Source of the DNA: Glycomyces dulcitolivorans
GTDB lineage: Bacteria > Actinomycetota > Actinomycetes > Mycobacteriales > Micromonosporaceae
NCBI RefSeq assembly: GCF_003265355.1
Contig: NZ_QFRW01000324.1
Span: forward strand, 1-50,023
Length of the DNA stretch: 50,023 nt
Direction: 5' to 3'
Shown here: in pieces, positions 17,255 to 24,993 of the stretch
Position numbering within the stretch: position 1 is the stretch's first letter
Layout: every line of letters starts with the position of its first letter
Program-made: the position numbers and the translations under genes
Notes under the pieces: model-generated
Database searches by the model: none
What the model was told of the DNA's origin: nothing
Seen by the model: the letters and a program-made list of their open reading frames with translations, nothing else

Positions 17255-17926
17255 CTCCGCGGCCACCCGCCGCCGGCGGGTCTTCGTCGCCTCGTGCACG
17301 TCCACGGCCTCCAGCTGCCAGCGCCGGGCCGCCTCCAGCGTGAACGCCCGGCCGTCCTCGACGTGCGCCAAGGCGACCGCCGCGGCCCGATCCGGGTCGG
17401 GCTCCAGGAGGGCGGCGAGGAGTTCGACGTGCTCTTCGCGCTGGCGGACGGGGTCGCGTTCGACGGTGAGGTGGAAGACCCACCGCATCCGCGCTTCGAG
17501 CGGCTCCATTATCTGCGCGAGGAGCGGGTTCTTCGCTGCGGCGACGAGTTCGCGGTGGAAGGCGGCGTTCGCCTCGGTGCGCGATTCGGGGTCGGCGCGG
17601 GGGAGGACGCACTCCTTTAGCAGGAGCAGGTCCGCGGGTCCGGCGTTGGCGGCGGCGAGGCGCGCGGCGACCGGTTCGAGGCCGGCGCGCACGTCGAAGA
17701 GGTCGGCGATGTCCTTCGGGGTGGGGACGGTGACGATGCTGCCCTGTCCGGGGACGGCGGTGACGAGGCCGTCGGCGGCGAGGCGCTGGAGGGCCTCGCG
17801 CAGGGGGATGCGGGAGACCTCGAACTCGGCGGCGAGGTCGCGCTCGATGAGCCGCGCGCCCGGGCGCAGCCCGACGGTGACGATGCGCTCGCGAAGCGCC
17901 CGGTATACCTGGTCGGCTCTGCTCAT
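17255..17926 (-). CDS. GntR/FadR-family (FCD) regulator; stop codon not found
   Basis: A transcriptional repressor-type protein. Winged helix at residues 1-68 (YRALRERIVTVGLRPGARL, VSRIPLREALQRLAADGLV), then an FCD ligand-binding domain at about 72-200 with the metal-site pattern DVRAGLEP, FHRELVAA and EEHVELLAAL. The start is an ATG at 17926. The domain should end near residue 205-220, but this frame has no stop there and stays open, antisense through maf and accE, down to 16364. I annotate only the part up to the maf stop. Either the protein is really much longer, or a C-terminal frameshift or sequence error exists. Alternative frames stop at 17145 and 17131. It is divergent from the amidohydrolase gene and has GGTATACC sites in front. 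Confidence 0.75.
17902..17909. promoter_or_regulatory. GGTATACC site inside GntR coding start
   Basis: A third GGTATACC palindrome lies within codons 6-9 of the GntR gene. It is identical to the two sites in the adjacent divergent promoter region, so it may be an auxiliary operator. It could also be chance from the GTATAC codons for Val-Tyr. Confidence 0.35.
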
Positions 17927-17968
17927 GTCGCTCCCTCTGCGGCCCCCGGTGGACGGAAACCCGTCTAA

Positions 17969-17996
17969 GGTATACCGTCGATATTAATGGTATACC
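17969..17996. promoter_or_regulatory. Paired GGTATACC operators
   Basis: Two perfect 8-bp palindromes (17969-17976 and 17989-17996) are spaced 20 bp apart, about two helical turns, in the divergent region between the GntR gene and the amidohydrolase gene. FCD-type GntR regulators commonly bind sites built on a central GTATAC. The A/T-rich spacer between them (ATATTAAT) is a likely promoter -10 region, so binding would block transcription of both genes. Confidence 0.65.
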
Positions 17997-18031
17997 GCTA
18001 ATGGCGGACCTGACGGGGAAAGGATCGAGAC

Positions 18032-19210
18032 ATGACCGACCTGCTGCTGCGCGACGTCCGGCTCTGGGGCCGCGAGGGACGCGCCGACCTGCTCGTCCAG
18101 GACGGCCGCATCGCCGCCATCGGCGACTCCCTCCGCGAGGACGGCGCGCACGTCGAGGACCTCGGCGGCGCCGTCGTCATCCCCGGCCTGGTCGACTCCC
18201 ACGCCCACGTCGACAAGACCCTCTGGGGCGGCCCCTGGGTCCCGCGCACCGCCGGGCCCGGCCTCGCCGCCGCCATCGCCTACGGGCGCGACCGCCGCGC
18301 CGAGTTCGGCGTCCCCAACCCCGACTACATCACCGCGCTCCTGACCAACATGGTCGTCTCCGGCACCACCCACGCCCGCTCGCACGTCGACGTGGACCCC
18401 GGCATCGGCATCGGCGCGGTCGACGCCGTCCTCGAAGCGGTCGAGCGCCTCGCGGGCCGCATCGACGTCGAGCTGGTCGCCTTCCCGCAGACCGGCATCC
18501 TCGTCAGCCCCGGCACCTCCGAGCTCCTGGAGGAGGCCCTCAAGGCCGGCGTGAAGTCCATCGGCGGCATCGACCCCGCCGGGTTCGACCTCGACGCCGA
18601 GACCCACCTCGACCTCGTCTTCGCGCTCGCCGCCCAGTACGGCGCCGAGATCGACATCCACCTCCACGACGGCGGCGACCTCGGCGTCCGCGAGTTCGAC
18701 CTGATCATCGAGCGCACCCGCGCCCTCGGCTACGCCGGCAAGGTCGTCATCAGCCACGCCTTCGCGCTCTGCGACGCCGACGACGCCACCCGCGAGCGCC
18801 TCATCGCCGACCTCGCCGAACTCAAGATCGGCCTGACCTCGGTGGCGCCCAAGAAGATCCTGCCGCTGCGCGAACTCGACGCCGCCGGGGTGACCATGGG
18901 CATCGGCAACGACGGCGTGCGGGACCTGTGGAGCCCCTACGGCACCGGCGACATGCTCCAACGCACCCAGTGGTTCGCCCGCAACGCCGGCTTCAGCCGC
19001 GACGCCGACATCGAGCTGGCCCTCGAAGCCGCGACCTTCGGCGGGGCGCGCCTGCTCAAGATCGACGGCTACGGCCTCGCCGTGGGCGACACCGCCGACC
19101 TCGTGGCCGTCAAGGGCCGCAACCCTTCAGAGGCCGTCCTCGAACACCACCCGCGCAAGCTGGTGGTGAAGGGCGGCCGGATCGTCGCCCGCGACGGGGA
19201 ACTTGTCTAA
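18032..19210 (+). CDS. CodA-like amidohydrolase (cytosine deaminase-related)
   Basis: 392 aa, amidohydrolase superfamily with a TIM-barrel metal site. Ligands visible: VDSHAHVDKT (residues 52-61, HxH), a second metal-site histidine in DIHLHDGG (about 208-215), the next in VISHAFALC (about 237-245), and the Asp in GNDGVRDLWSPYGTGDMLQ, which mirrors the CodA segment around its catalytic Asp. Where CodA has HCDE (proton-shuttle Glu), this protein has HLHD, so the substrate may not be cytosine. A cyclic amide or related N-heterocycle is more likely. The start at 18032 has GGGGAAAGG upstream. Regulation by the divergent GntR protein is inferred. The stop codon overlaps that of the convergent redoxin gene. 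Confidence 0.85.
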   Translation: MTDLLLRDVRLWGREGRADLLVQDGRIAAIGDSLREDGAHVEDLGGAVVIPGLVDSHAHVDKTLWGGPWVPRTAGPGLAAAIAYGRDRRAEFGVPNPDYITALLTNMVVSGTTHARSHVDVDPGIGIGAVDAVLEAVERLAGRIDVELVAFPQTGILVSPGTSELLEEALKAGVKSIGGIDPAGFDLDAETHLDLVFALAAQYGAEIDIHLHDGGDLGVREFDLIIERTRALGYAGKVVISHAFALCDADDATRERLIADLAELKIGLTSVAPKKILPLRELDAAGVTMGIGNDGVRDLWSPYGTGDMLQRTQWFARNAGFSRDADIELALEAATFGGARLLKIDGYGLAVGDTADLVAVKGRNPSEAVLEHHPRKLVVKGGRIVARDGELV

Positions 19211-19749
19211 GCCCGCCATTTGATGCCGCACCCGGTCGACGGGTAGTGCGGCAGCGGCACCGGCTCGCCCTTGCGGACCTGCTCGATCGCCGAGGCCAGG
19301 TACTCCCCGGTGACGGGCACGCCGTTGCCGGGGGTCGAGCCGTCGAACGCGCCCCGGTACGCGAGCTTGCGGTCCGGGCCGTACAGGAAGAAGTCCGGGG
19401 TGCAGGCCGCGTTGTAGGCCCGCGCGACCGCCTGCGACTCGTCGACCAGGTACGGGAAGGTCCACTGCGCCCGGGCCGCCTGCTCGGCGAGGCCCGCGGG
19501 GGCGTCGTCGGGGTAGTTCTCGGCGTCGTTGGCGCACACCGCGACCACGTCGAGGTCGGCCTGGCCGGCGGAGAACGCGCCGAAGGCGTGCTCGATGTGG
19601 CGCACGTAGGGGCAGTGGTTGCACGTGAACGCGACCAGCAGCGCCGTCGCTTCGAAGTCGGACAGCGACCGGAGGGCGCCGTCGAGGTCCGGGAGGGAGA
19701 AGTCCGGCGCGGCCGTGCCGAGCGGGACCATGGACGAGTTGAGGGCCAC
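19207..19749 (-). CDS. Thioredoxin-fold redoxin (AhpC/TSA-like)
   Basis: 180 aa. A thioredoxin fold of the peroxiredoxin-like type: APDFSLPDLDGALRSLSDF at residues 14-32, then a CxxC motif in FTCNHCPYV (C43 and C46) and CTPDFFLYGPDRKLAYRG further on. The PSTGCGIKW ending is typical of this subgroup. It probably reduces peroxides or disulfides. No signal peptide, so cytoplasmic. The start is a GTG at 19749 with a weak GGAG about ten bases upstream. It shares the CTAA stop overlap (19207-19210) with the amidohydrolase. A 19-bp inverted repeat lies upstream. Confidence 0.87.
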   Translation of the reverse strand: MALNSSMVPLGTAAPDFSLPDLDGALRSLSDFEATALLVAFTCNHCPYVRHIEHAFGAFSAGQADLDVVAVCANDAENYPDDAPAGLAEQAARAQWTFPYLVDESQAVARAYNAACTPDFFLYGPDRKLAYRGAFDGSTPGNGVPVTGEYLASAIEQVRKGEPVPLPHYPSTGCGIKWRA

Positions 19750-19781
19750 GTGAATCGCACTCCAAGGGAATAGACGATGTC

Positions 19782-19800
19782 GACTCCATCGTATGGAGTC
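19782..19800. promoter_or_regulatory. Inverted repeat upstream of redoxin gene
   Basis: GACTCCA-tcgta-TGGAGTC, 7-bp perfect arms, 33 bp upstream of the redoxin start. The size fits a dimeric repressor site. No matching regulator is identified. Confidence 0.45.
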
Positions 19801-19820
19801 CTGAGCTTCACCTCAACCGC

Positions 19821-19913
19821 CGCAAAAAGGCGGCGGGGCTCCGGGCCAGGTGCTGCGCCTTTTGGATCACCTGGCCAGCCCCGCCAAAAGGCGGCGGGGC
19901 TCCGGGCCAGGTG
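19821..19913. repeat. REP-like direct/inverted repeat cluster
   Basis: The unit aaaaggcggcggggctccgggccaggtg occurs twice in direct orientation (19821-19852 and 19881-19913). Between them lies an inverted partial copy (gatcacctggcc-agccccgcc, 19865-19885). The cluster can fold into alternative long hairpins. Such palindromic intergenic elements may act as terminators or be remnants of small mobile elements. Confidence 0.65.
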
Positions 19914-19941
19914 ATCGGAACCCCGCCGCTGGGCCGTCCGT

Positions 19942-20070
19942 CTACCCCACTTCGGCGGACGACCTCCTGGTGATGGCGGCAAAGTCTCTTGTCGAGCAGG
20001 CTTGGTCCTTGCCGCCGCGCCACCACTGGGCGTTGTAATCAGCGTAGAACCACCCAATCGACTTGCGAAG
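19942..20070 (-). pseudogene. Possible C-terminal gene fragment
   Basis: A 42-codon stop-to-stop segment on the minus strand reads IGWFYADYNAQWW, then RGGKDQACSTRDFAAI, with no start codon. The aromatic-rich, non-repetitive composition looks more protein-like than the neighbouring frames. A start-bearing frame (MREWQCLHLSGF) ends in a stop just before it. It could be the tail of a decayed secreted protein. The evidence is weak. Confidence 0.2.
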
Positions 20071-20166
20071 TCAAAAACCCGACAAGTGCAGACATTGCCA
20101 TTCGCGCATGAAATCGAACGGAGGAGTGCCGGGATCAGGGAAAACAATATCCACTGTGGATGAGAA

Positions 20167-20820
20167 CTACTCTTCTTCTTTCGGGTTCCGTTGCCCTCGT
20201 AGGTATACCCGCCCCGAGACCTCGGCTTGGGCGATGCGGCGCAGTGCTTCGAAGATCGCGTCCCCCAGGACCGTCCCGACGACCATCGCCTCAAGGATTT
20301 CGTCGCGCTCCTGCCGGGTCGACAGCAGCGCCAGGTCGAACTCGGCCACGATCTCGGCCGCCCGGGCGTACTCGCCGGTCATGTCGACCATGTCGGCCAG
20401 GCCGAGCTCCCGCAGCCGCCGGATGGCGTCGGCGAGGGTCCACATGTAGTCGTGGTCCGCCGGGAGCGCATGCCAGCCCCGGCGCCGCACGACGTCCTGC
20501 GCGAGTTCGAGGTCCTCCTCGGCGGGACGCTCGGCCGGCACCCGGTGCTGCGACAGGGCCCGGCTGGCGACGCCGAGCGTGGAGTCCAGGTCGCGGTCGG
20601 GCTCCTCGATCTCGGCCAGCACCTCGCGGACCTTCGCGATCGGGACCGACCCGACCTCGACCATCGCGCGCACCAGCCGCAGCCGCCGCACGTGGTCCTC
20701 GCCGTACTCGACCTGGTTGTGGCTGCGGCGCTCGCCGCCGGAGAGCAGGCCCTCGCGCACGTAGTACTTGATGGTGGCCGCCGGGACCCCGGTCCTCGCG
20801 CTCAGCTCTCCGATTCGCAT
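20167..20820 (-). CDS. MerR family transcriptional regulator
   Basis: 217 aa. The N-terminal MerR winged helix is clear: MRIGELSARTGVPAATIKYYVREGLL (residues 1-26), then VEYGEDHVRRLRLVRAMVEVG. The effector part (about 75-217) is a helical domain without conserved cysteines, so a metal sensor is unlikely. It resembles MerR regulators of small-molecule or multidrug type. The start is the ATG at 20820, with AAGGAG only two bases before it. It is divergent from the DUF2306 gene, and the 91-bp gap contains a palindrome over the promoter, which suggests that it controls itself and that gene. Confidence 0.87.
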   Translation of the reverse strand: MRIGELSARTGVPAATIKYYVREGLLSGGERRSHNQVEYGEDHVRRLRLVRAMVEVGSVPIAKVREVLAEIEEPDRDLDSTLGVASRALSQHRVPAERPAEEDLELAQDVVRRRGWHALPADHDYMWTLADAIRRLRELGLADMVDMTGEYARAAEIVAEFDLALLSTRQERDEILEAMVVGTVLGDAIFEALRRIAQAEVSGRVYLRGQRNPKEEE

Positions 20821-20844
20821 GGCTCCTTCTTACCCGAAGCGCGG

Positions 20845-20889
20845 TTGACCCTCGCGCTTCTCAAGTGATAGCGTCACTATCGATAGTGA
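20845..20889 (+). promoter_or_regulatory. MerR-type promoter and palindromic operator
   Basis: TTGACC (20845-20850) and TAGCGT (20869-20874) are separated by 18 bp, a slightly long spacer. A perfect 16-bp palindrome, TCACTATCGATAGTGA (20874-20889), overlaps the -10 and leader of the DUF2306 gene. The neighbouring MerR regulator is the likely ligand. Confidence 0.6.
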
Positions 20890-20911
20890 AACTCACACCT
20901 GGAGCACCCCC

Positions 20912-21604
20912 ATGACCGCCACCCTCGACACCAGGCGCCCCGCGCGCCGGGGACGCGTGACCGTCCTCGTCGTCGCGATCCTCAGCGTCGCGATCGTCCT
21001 CTACGCCGTGCCCGCCTACCTGGTCCCCGACGTCGACTCCCGCGTCGGCATCCGCGAGGACGTGCCCTTCCACCTGCCGTTCCTCGTCGTCCACGCCGCG
21101 ACCGCCGGGATCGCGCTCCTGGTGGGGCCCTTCCAGTTCTTCGCCTCGATCCGCAGGAACCACCCGAAGGTCCACCGCGTCATCGGCTGCGTCTACCTCC
21201 TCGCCGGGGTCCTTCCCGGCAGCATCAGCGGGATCGTGGTCGCCGTGCTCACCACGGCCGGGCCGATCCCGCTGGTGACGTTCGTGCTGCTCGACGTGTT
21301 CTGGTTCTACTCGGCCCTGCGCGCCTACCGCGCGGTCCGCGCCCGCGACTTCGCCTCGCACCAGCGGTGGATGCTGCGGAACTTCGCCGCGACCTTCGCG
21401 GCCGTGAACCTGCGCGTCTACCTGGGCCTGTTCATCGCCGTCCAGCTGCCGCTGCTCGACGGCTACTACGGCGGCGACTTCGAGCCCCTGTTCGACCTCG
21501 CCTACACTGCGGCGGTCGTCTCCTCGATCGTCCTCAACCTCGCGTTCATGGAAATCTATTTGCGGCGCAAGGCGACCCGGGGCACGCTCGAACCGACGAC
21601 CTGA
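20912..21604 (+). CDS. DUF2306 membrane protein
   Basis: 230 aa with about six transmembrane helices (residues 16-36, 55-78, 88-110, 118-134, 155-176 and 190-212). Family marks include FHLPFLVVHAATAGIALLVGPFQF in the second helix, the HPKVHRVIGCVYL loop and HQRWMLRNFAATFAAVNLRVYL. The conserved His/Arg residues at membrane edges are typical of DUF2306. The function of the family is unknown. It is probably controlled by the divergent MerR protein and co-transcribed with the GNAT gene 15 bp downstream. Confidence 0.85.
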   Translation: MTATLDTRRPARRGRVTVLVVAILSVAIVLYAVPAYLVPDVDSRVGIREDVPFHLPFLVVHAATAGIALLVGPFQFFASIRRNHPKVHRVIGCVYLLAGVLPGSISGIVVAVLTTAGPIPLVTFVLLDVFWFYSALRAYRAVRARDFASHQRWMLRNFAATFAAVNLRVYLGLFIAVQLPLLDGYYGGDFEPLFDLAYTAAVVSSIVLNLAFMEIYLRRKATRGTLEPTT

Positions 21605-21619
21605 ACGCACGGAGGCAGC

Positions 21620-22048
21620 ATGGGCAGCGAAGCGTACGAGATCTCGACCGATCCCGACCGGCTCGACCGCGAGTGGATCCACCGGGTCATCTCGACCGAC
21701 ACGTACTGGGCCGAGGGCCGCAGCCGCGAGGACATGGACCGCGCGATCGAGCACTCGCTCCCGTACGGCGTCTACGACGAGTCGGGGAAGCAGGTCGTGT
21801 TCGCGCGCCTGGTCACCGACCGGACGTACTTCGCGTGGCTCAGCGACGTCTTCGTCGACCGCTCCGCGCGCGGGCGCGGCCTGAGCAAGCTCCTCATGGA
21901 GCGGATCGTCGCCGACGCCGAGGAGATGGGCCTCAAGCGCGTCGTCCTCGCCACCGACGACGCCCAGGGCCTGTACCGGCAGTTCGGCTTCGACGACATC
22001 GGCGACCAGTACTCCTGGATGTACCGGGTGTGGGACACCCGTCCCTAG
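21620..22048 (+). CDS. GNAT family N-acetyltransferase
   Basis: 142 aa. The acetyl-CoA binding motif A is visible as VDRSARGRGLSKLLMERIVADAEEMG (about residues 77-102; V-x-x-x-x-R-G-x-G pattern), and motif B includes LYRQFGFDDIGD. Substrate unknown. Many proteins of this short type acetylate small molecules or amino acids. The ATG at 21620 is preceded by a short GGAGG-like stretch (ACGGAGGCAGC). It follows the DUF2306 gene closely and is likely in its operon. Confidence 0.88.
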   Translation: MGSEAYEISTDPDRLDREWIHRVISTDTYWAEGRSREDMDRAIEHSLPYGVYDESGKQVVFARLVTDRTYFAWLSDVFVDRSARGRGLSKLLMERIVADAEEMGLKRVVLATDDAQGLYRQFGFDDIGDQYSWMYRVWDTRP

Positions 22049-22119
22049 TCCACGATCGGCGGACGGGTGTCGCGCGGGCGCGCTAGGCTGGTGCGTCCCG
22101 AATTCGAGCGAGGAGCGCC

Positions 22120-24258
22120 GTGTCCCAGGAACCAGGCCCCGCCGACGCCCGCCAGGAGGACGTCGACACGTCCCACGCAGTGCCCGATCCCGATCCCGCC
22201 AACACCCCCGAGCAGGAGATCGCGATCGAGCAGACCTTCGTCGACCGCGTCTACGACCGGGTCGACATCCTCCGGGCCGACGCCGTGGGCGACCGCGACG
22301 CCGGCTACCGGCACCTGGCCGCCACCGTGCCCGGCGCCCAGTTCGAGCGCGACGTGTTCGTCTACCGCGCCGCCCGCCGCATCGCCGACCTCGACTCCCA
22401 GCACGAGGGCCTGGTCTTCGGGCGACTCGACTTCGACGACGGCCGGGTCCGCCACATCGGACGCCTCGGCGTGCGCGACGAGGAGTACCGCACGCTCCTG
22501 GTCGACTGGCGCGCCCCCGCCGCCGCCCCGTTCTACCGCGCGACCGCCGTCGACCGCCAGGAGGTGGCGCGGCGGCGCGTGATCCGCTCGTTCGGCCGCA
22601 GCGTCGAGGAGATCAGCGACGACCTGCTCAACGAGGACGCCGCCGAGCGCCTCCCCGTGGTCGGCGACGGCGCGCTCATGGCCGCCTTGGGCCGCAAGCG
22701 GACCGGGCGCATGCGCGACATCGTCGCCACGATCCAGGCCGAGCAGGACGCCGCGATCCGCGCGCCCGGGCGCGGCGCCACGATCATCACCGGCGGCCCC
22801 GGCACCGGCAAGACCGTCGTGGCCCTGCACCGCGCCGCGTACCTGCTGTACCAGGACCGCAGCCGCTACGAGGCCGCCGGCATCCTCGTCGTCGGCCCCT
22901 CGGCCGTGTTCATGAAGTACATCGGCCGCGTCCTCCCCAGCCTCGGCGAGGAGACCGCGGCCCTGTACTCCCTCGGCGAGCTGTACGCCGGGGTCGAGGC
23001 CACCCGCCAGGACCGGCCCGCGGTCGCGGCCGTCAAGGGCGGCACCGTGATGCTCCCGATCCTGCGGCGCCTGGTCCGCCAGACCCCGCCCGAGGCCCCG
23101 AGCGAGCTGCGGATCGTCTACCGCGGCGACGTGTTCAAACTCGACGCCGCCGACCTCGCGGCCGCGCGCGCCCGCGTGTTCGAGAAGGAGCCGCGCCCGA
23201 ACCTCGCCAAGACCGAGGCCGGCCGGGCCCTCCTGGTCGCCCTGTGGCGCAAGGTGAAACCCGTCGTCGCGGACGCCGAGCCCGCGAAGTACTCGCGCGA
23301 CGTGGGCTCGCGCGGCGAGTTCCTCCAATTCCTTGACCACTGGTGGCCCGACCTCGACCCCGCCGAGGTCCTCGGCTGGGCCGGCGACCCGCGCCGCCTC
23401 GCCTCCGCGTCCGAGGGCCACCTCAAGCGCGAGGCCGTCGACGCGGTCGCCGCGTCGCTGCGCGAGGCCGACTTCTCCATCCCGGACGTGGCGCTCCTCG
23501 ACGAGCTGCGCATCCTCCTCGGCGTCAAGCGCCAGCCGCGCGGGCGCGACCGCATCCGCTCGTGGGACGGCATCCAGGAGGTCTCGACCGCCCAGGACCG
23601 CTTCTACGACCGGCCCGAGCGCCAGGCCCGCGACGCGTTCTACGAGGACTACGCGCACGTCATCGTCGACGAGGCCCAGGACCTCTCGCCGATGCAGTGG
23701 CGCATGCTCTCGCGCCGCGGCCGCGCCGCCGGGTGGACGATCGTCGGCGACGAGGCCCAGTCGAGCTGGCCGCGCCCCAAGGAGAGCGCCGACGCCCGCC
23801 GCCGCGCGGTCCCCAGCGGGCGCGTCCACGAGTTCCACCTGACGAAGAACTACCGGAACTCCAAAGAGGTCTTCGAGTACGCCGCCGAGTGGGCGAAGCC
23901 GCGCCTGCGCAGCATCGACCTGCCCGAGGCGGTCCGCGAGACCGGCGTCCCCGTCGAGGTCAAGTCCGTCGACCCCGAGGCGCTGCTGCCGGAGCTCGCG
24001 GGCGCCGTCGCCCAGGCCCTGGAGGCCGTCGAGGGCACCGTGGGCGTCATCGCGCCGTACGACCGGCACGCCGAGCTCGCGGCCGTCGTCCACGACGACC
24101 GCGTGACCCTGGTGGGCCCCTTGGAGTCCAAGGGCCTCGAATGGGACGCGGTCATCGCCGTCGACCTCGACTCGGTCGCCAAGGCCCACGGCCCGGGCGT
24201 CGCCTACGTGGTCCTCACCCGGGCCACCCAGCGCCTCAAGCGCATCGACCTGGGCTGA
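22120..24258 (+). CDS. helD: HelD-like RNA polymerase-associated UvrD/PcrA-type ATPase
   Basis: 712 aa, close to the length of mycobacterial HelD. Family knowledge: HelD binds RNA polymerase, opens the clamp and removes stalled complexes from nucleic acid. Visible here: a long charged helical N-terminal arm (residues 20-75), Walker A GGPGTGKTVV (225-234), Walker B VIVDEAQD (514-521), the SF1 motif YRNSKEVFEYAAEWA, LVGPLESKGLEWDAVI, and the final VVLTRATQRLKRID. These mark it as a superfamily 1 helicase-like ATPase of the HelD class and not UvrD itself. The start is a GTG at 22120 with GAGGAG in front. It stops one base before the convergent YhhN-family gene. No rifamycin-associated element is seen upstream. 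Confidence 0.9.
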   Translation: MSQEPGPADARQEDVDTSHAVPDPDPANTPEQEIAIEQTFVDRVYDRVDILRADAVGDRDAGYRHLAATVPGAQFERDVFVYRAARRIADLDSQHEGLVFGRLDFDDGRVRHIGRLGVRDEEYRTLLVDWRAPAAAPFYRATAVDRQEVARRRVIRSFGRSVEEISDDLLNEDAAERLPVVGDGALMAALGRKRTGRMRDIVATIQAEQDAAIRAPGRGATIITGGPGTGKTVVALHRAAYLLYQDRSRYEAAGILVVGPSAVFMKYIGRVLPSLGEETAALYSLGELYAGVEATRQDRPAVAAVKGGTVMLPILRRLVRQTPPEAPSELRIVYRGDVFKLDAADLAAARARVFEKEPRPNLAKTEAGRALLVALWRKVKPVVADAEPAKYSRDVGSRGEFLQFLDHWWPDLDPAEVLGWAGDPRRLASASEGHLKREAVDAVAASLREADFSIPDVALLDELRILLGVKRQPRGRDRIRSWDGIQEVSTAQDRFYDRPERQARDAFYEDYAHVIVDEAQDLSPMQWRMLSRRGRAAGWTIVGDEAQSSWPRPKESADARRRAVPSGRVHEFHLTKNYRNSKEVFEYAAEWAKPRLRSIDLPEAVRETGVPVEVKSVDPEALLPELAGAVAQALEAVEGTVGVIAPYDRHAELAAVVHDDRVTLVGPLESKGLEWDAVIAVDLDSVAKAHGPGVAYVVLTRATQRLKRIDLG

Positions 24259-24259
24259 C

Positions 24260-24964
24260 CTACCGCGCGGGGGAGCGCAGGTGCCTCCTGACCCCGACGG
24301 TCAGGAGCAGCTGCGCGACCCCGTACGTCGCCATGACGGCCAGCCCCGCGCCGGGCAGGTCGAACCCGGCGACGCCGAGGCCCAGGACCAGGTCCGAGAC
24401 GACGAACAGCGCGCCGCCCCAACCGGCGAGATGCCCTGCGGCGCCGACGAGTCCGAGGCCCGCCGCGAGCGCGGCCATCGCCACCAGCAGCAGGCTGTAG
24501 ACGGCCACGGGCGCCGCGAGCGGGCCCAGCCGCGTCCACAGCGCGGTGATGAGCCCCGCCCAGAACGCGAGGTAGCAGGTCGGGACCAGGTACCGCGGCC
24601 CGAACGCGCGCACCGCGCCGAGCTTCGCGAACGCGGCGATGTACAGGACCTGCATGATCCCGAACAGCCCCATGCCGATCAGGAACGCCGTCGTGCCCTC
24701 GACCAGGAGCGCGGCGTCGGCGGCGCACGCGACGAGCAGGCCCAGGCCGAACACGCGCGCCGGCGTCTGTCCCGGTGCGACCGAGACGATCAGGTAGCCC
24801 AGGAGCAGCAGCGTCAGCAGGAGCTTGGAGGCCCAGCGGACGCCGTCGAGATGCAGGGCGACGGCGGCGAGCTCGACGGCGAGGACGGCCGCGAACGCCC
24901 ACAGCCAGGTCCGGGCCCGGACACGAATGATCTGGGAGCGGAGCAGCAGGAGGGGAGGGCTCAT
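24260..24964 (-). CDS. YhhN-family lysoplasmalogenase-like membrane protein
   Basis: 234 aa with about eight closely packed transmembrane helices between residues 17 and 222. The YhhN/TMEM86 pattern is present: the SKLLLTLLLLGYL segment, LLVACAADAALL (helix with Asp), YIAAFAKLG and ALFVVSDLVLGL (Ser-Asp). Conserved Asp residues in the membrane fit the lysoplasmalogenase group, which cleaves the vinyl-ether bond of lysoplasmalogens, though the bacterial substrate is often unknown. The start is an ATG at 24964. It is convergent with helD. Confidence 0.85.
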   Translation of the reverse strand: MSPPLLLLRSQIIRVRARTWLWAFAAVLAVELAAVALHLDGVRWASKLLLTLLLLGYLIVSVAPGQTPARVFGLGLLVACAADAALLVEGTTAFLIGMGLFGIMQVLYIAAFAKLGAVRAFGPRYLVPTCYLAFWAGLITALWTRLGPLAAPVAVYSLLLVAMAALAAGLGLVGAAGHLAGWGGALFVVSDLVLGLGVAGFDLPGAGLAVMATYGVAQLLLTVGVRRHLRSPAR

Positions 24965-24993
24965 GGTCCGGGGACGTTACCAGACCCTCGCGC

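Larger units (their letters stand above)
19750..20166. other. 417-bp gap with REP-like repeats and low-GC segment
   Basis: No intact gene is evident. From left to right it holds an inverted repeat at 19782-19800, a cluster of direct and inverted GC-rich repeats (19821-19913), a possible gene remnant on the minus strand (19942-20070) and a noticeably lower-GC stretch (20040-20165) with runs of A. Short open frames in the region contain the repeats in translation and show no codon bias. It looks like an insertion scar or a decayed accessory gene. Confidence 0.55.

Noticed and set aside
19110-20294. A 394-codon minus-strand frame covering the repeat gap
   Set aside because: It runs through repeats and antisense to parts of the redoxin and MerR genes in other frames, with no codon bias or domain.
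22045-24189. A 714-codon minus-strand open frame opposite helD
   Set aside because: Shadow of helD, which has complete helicase motifs in the other strand.
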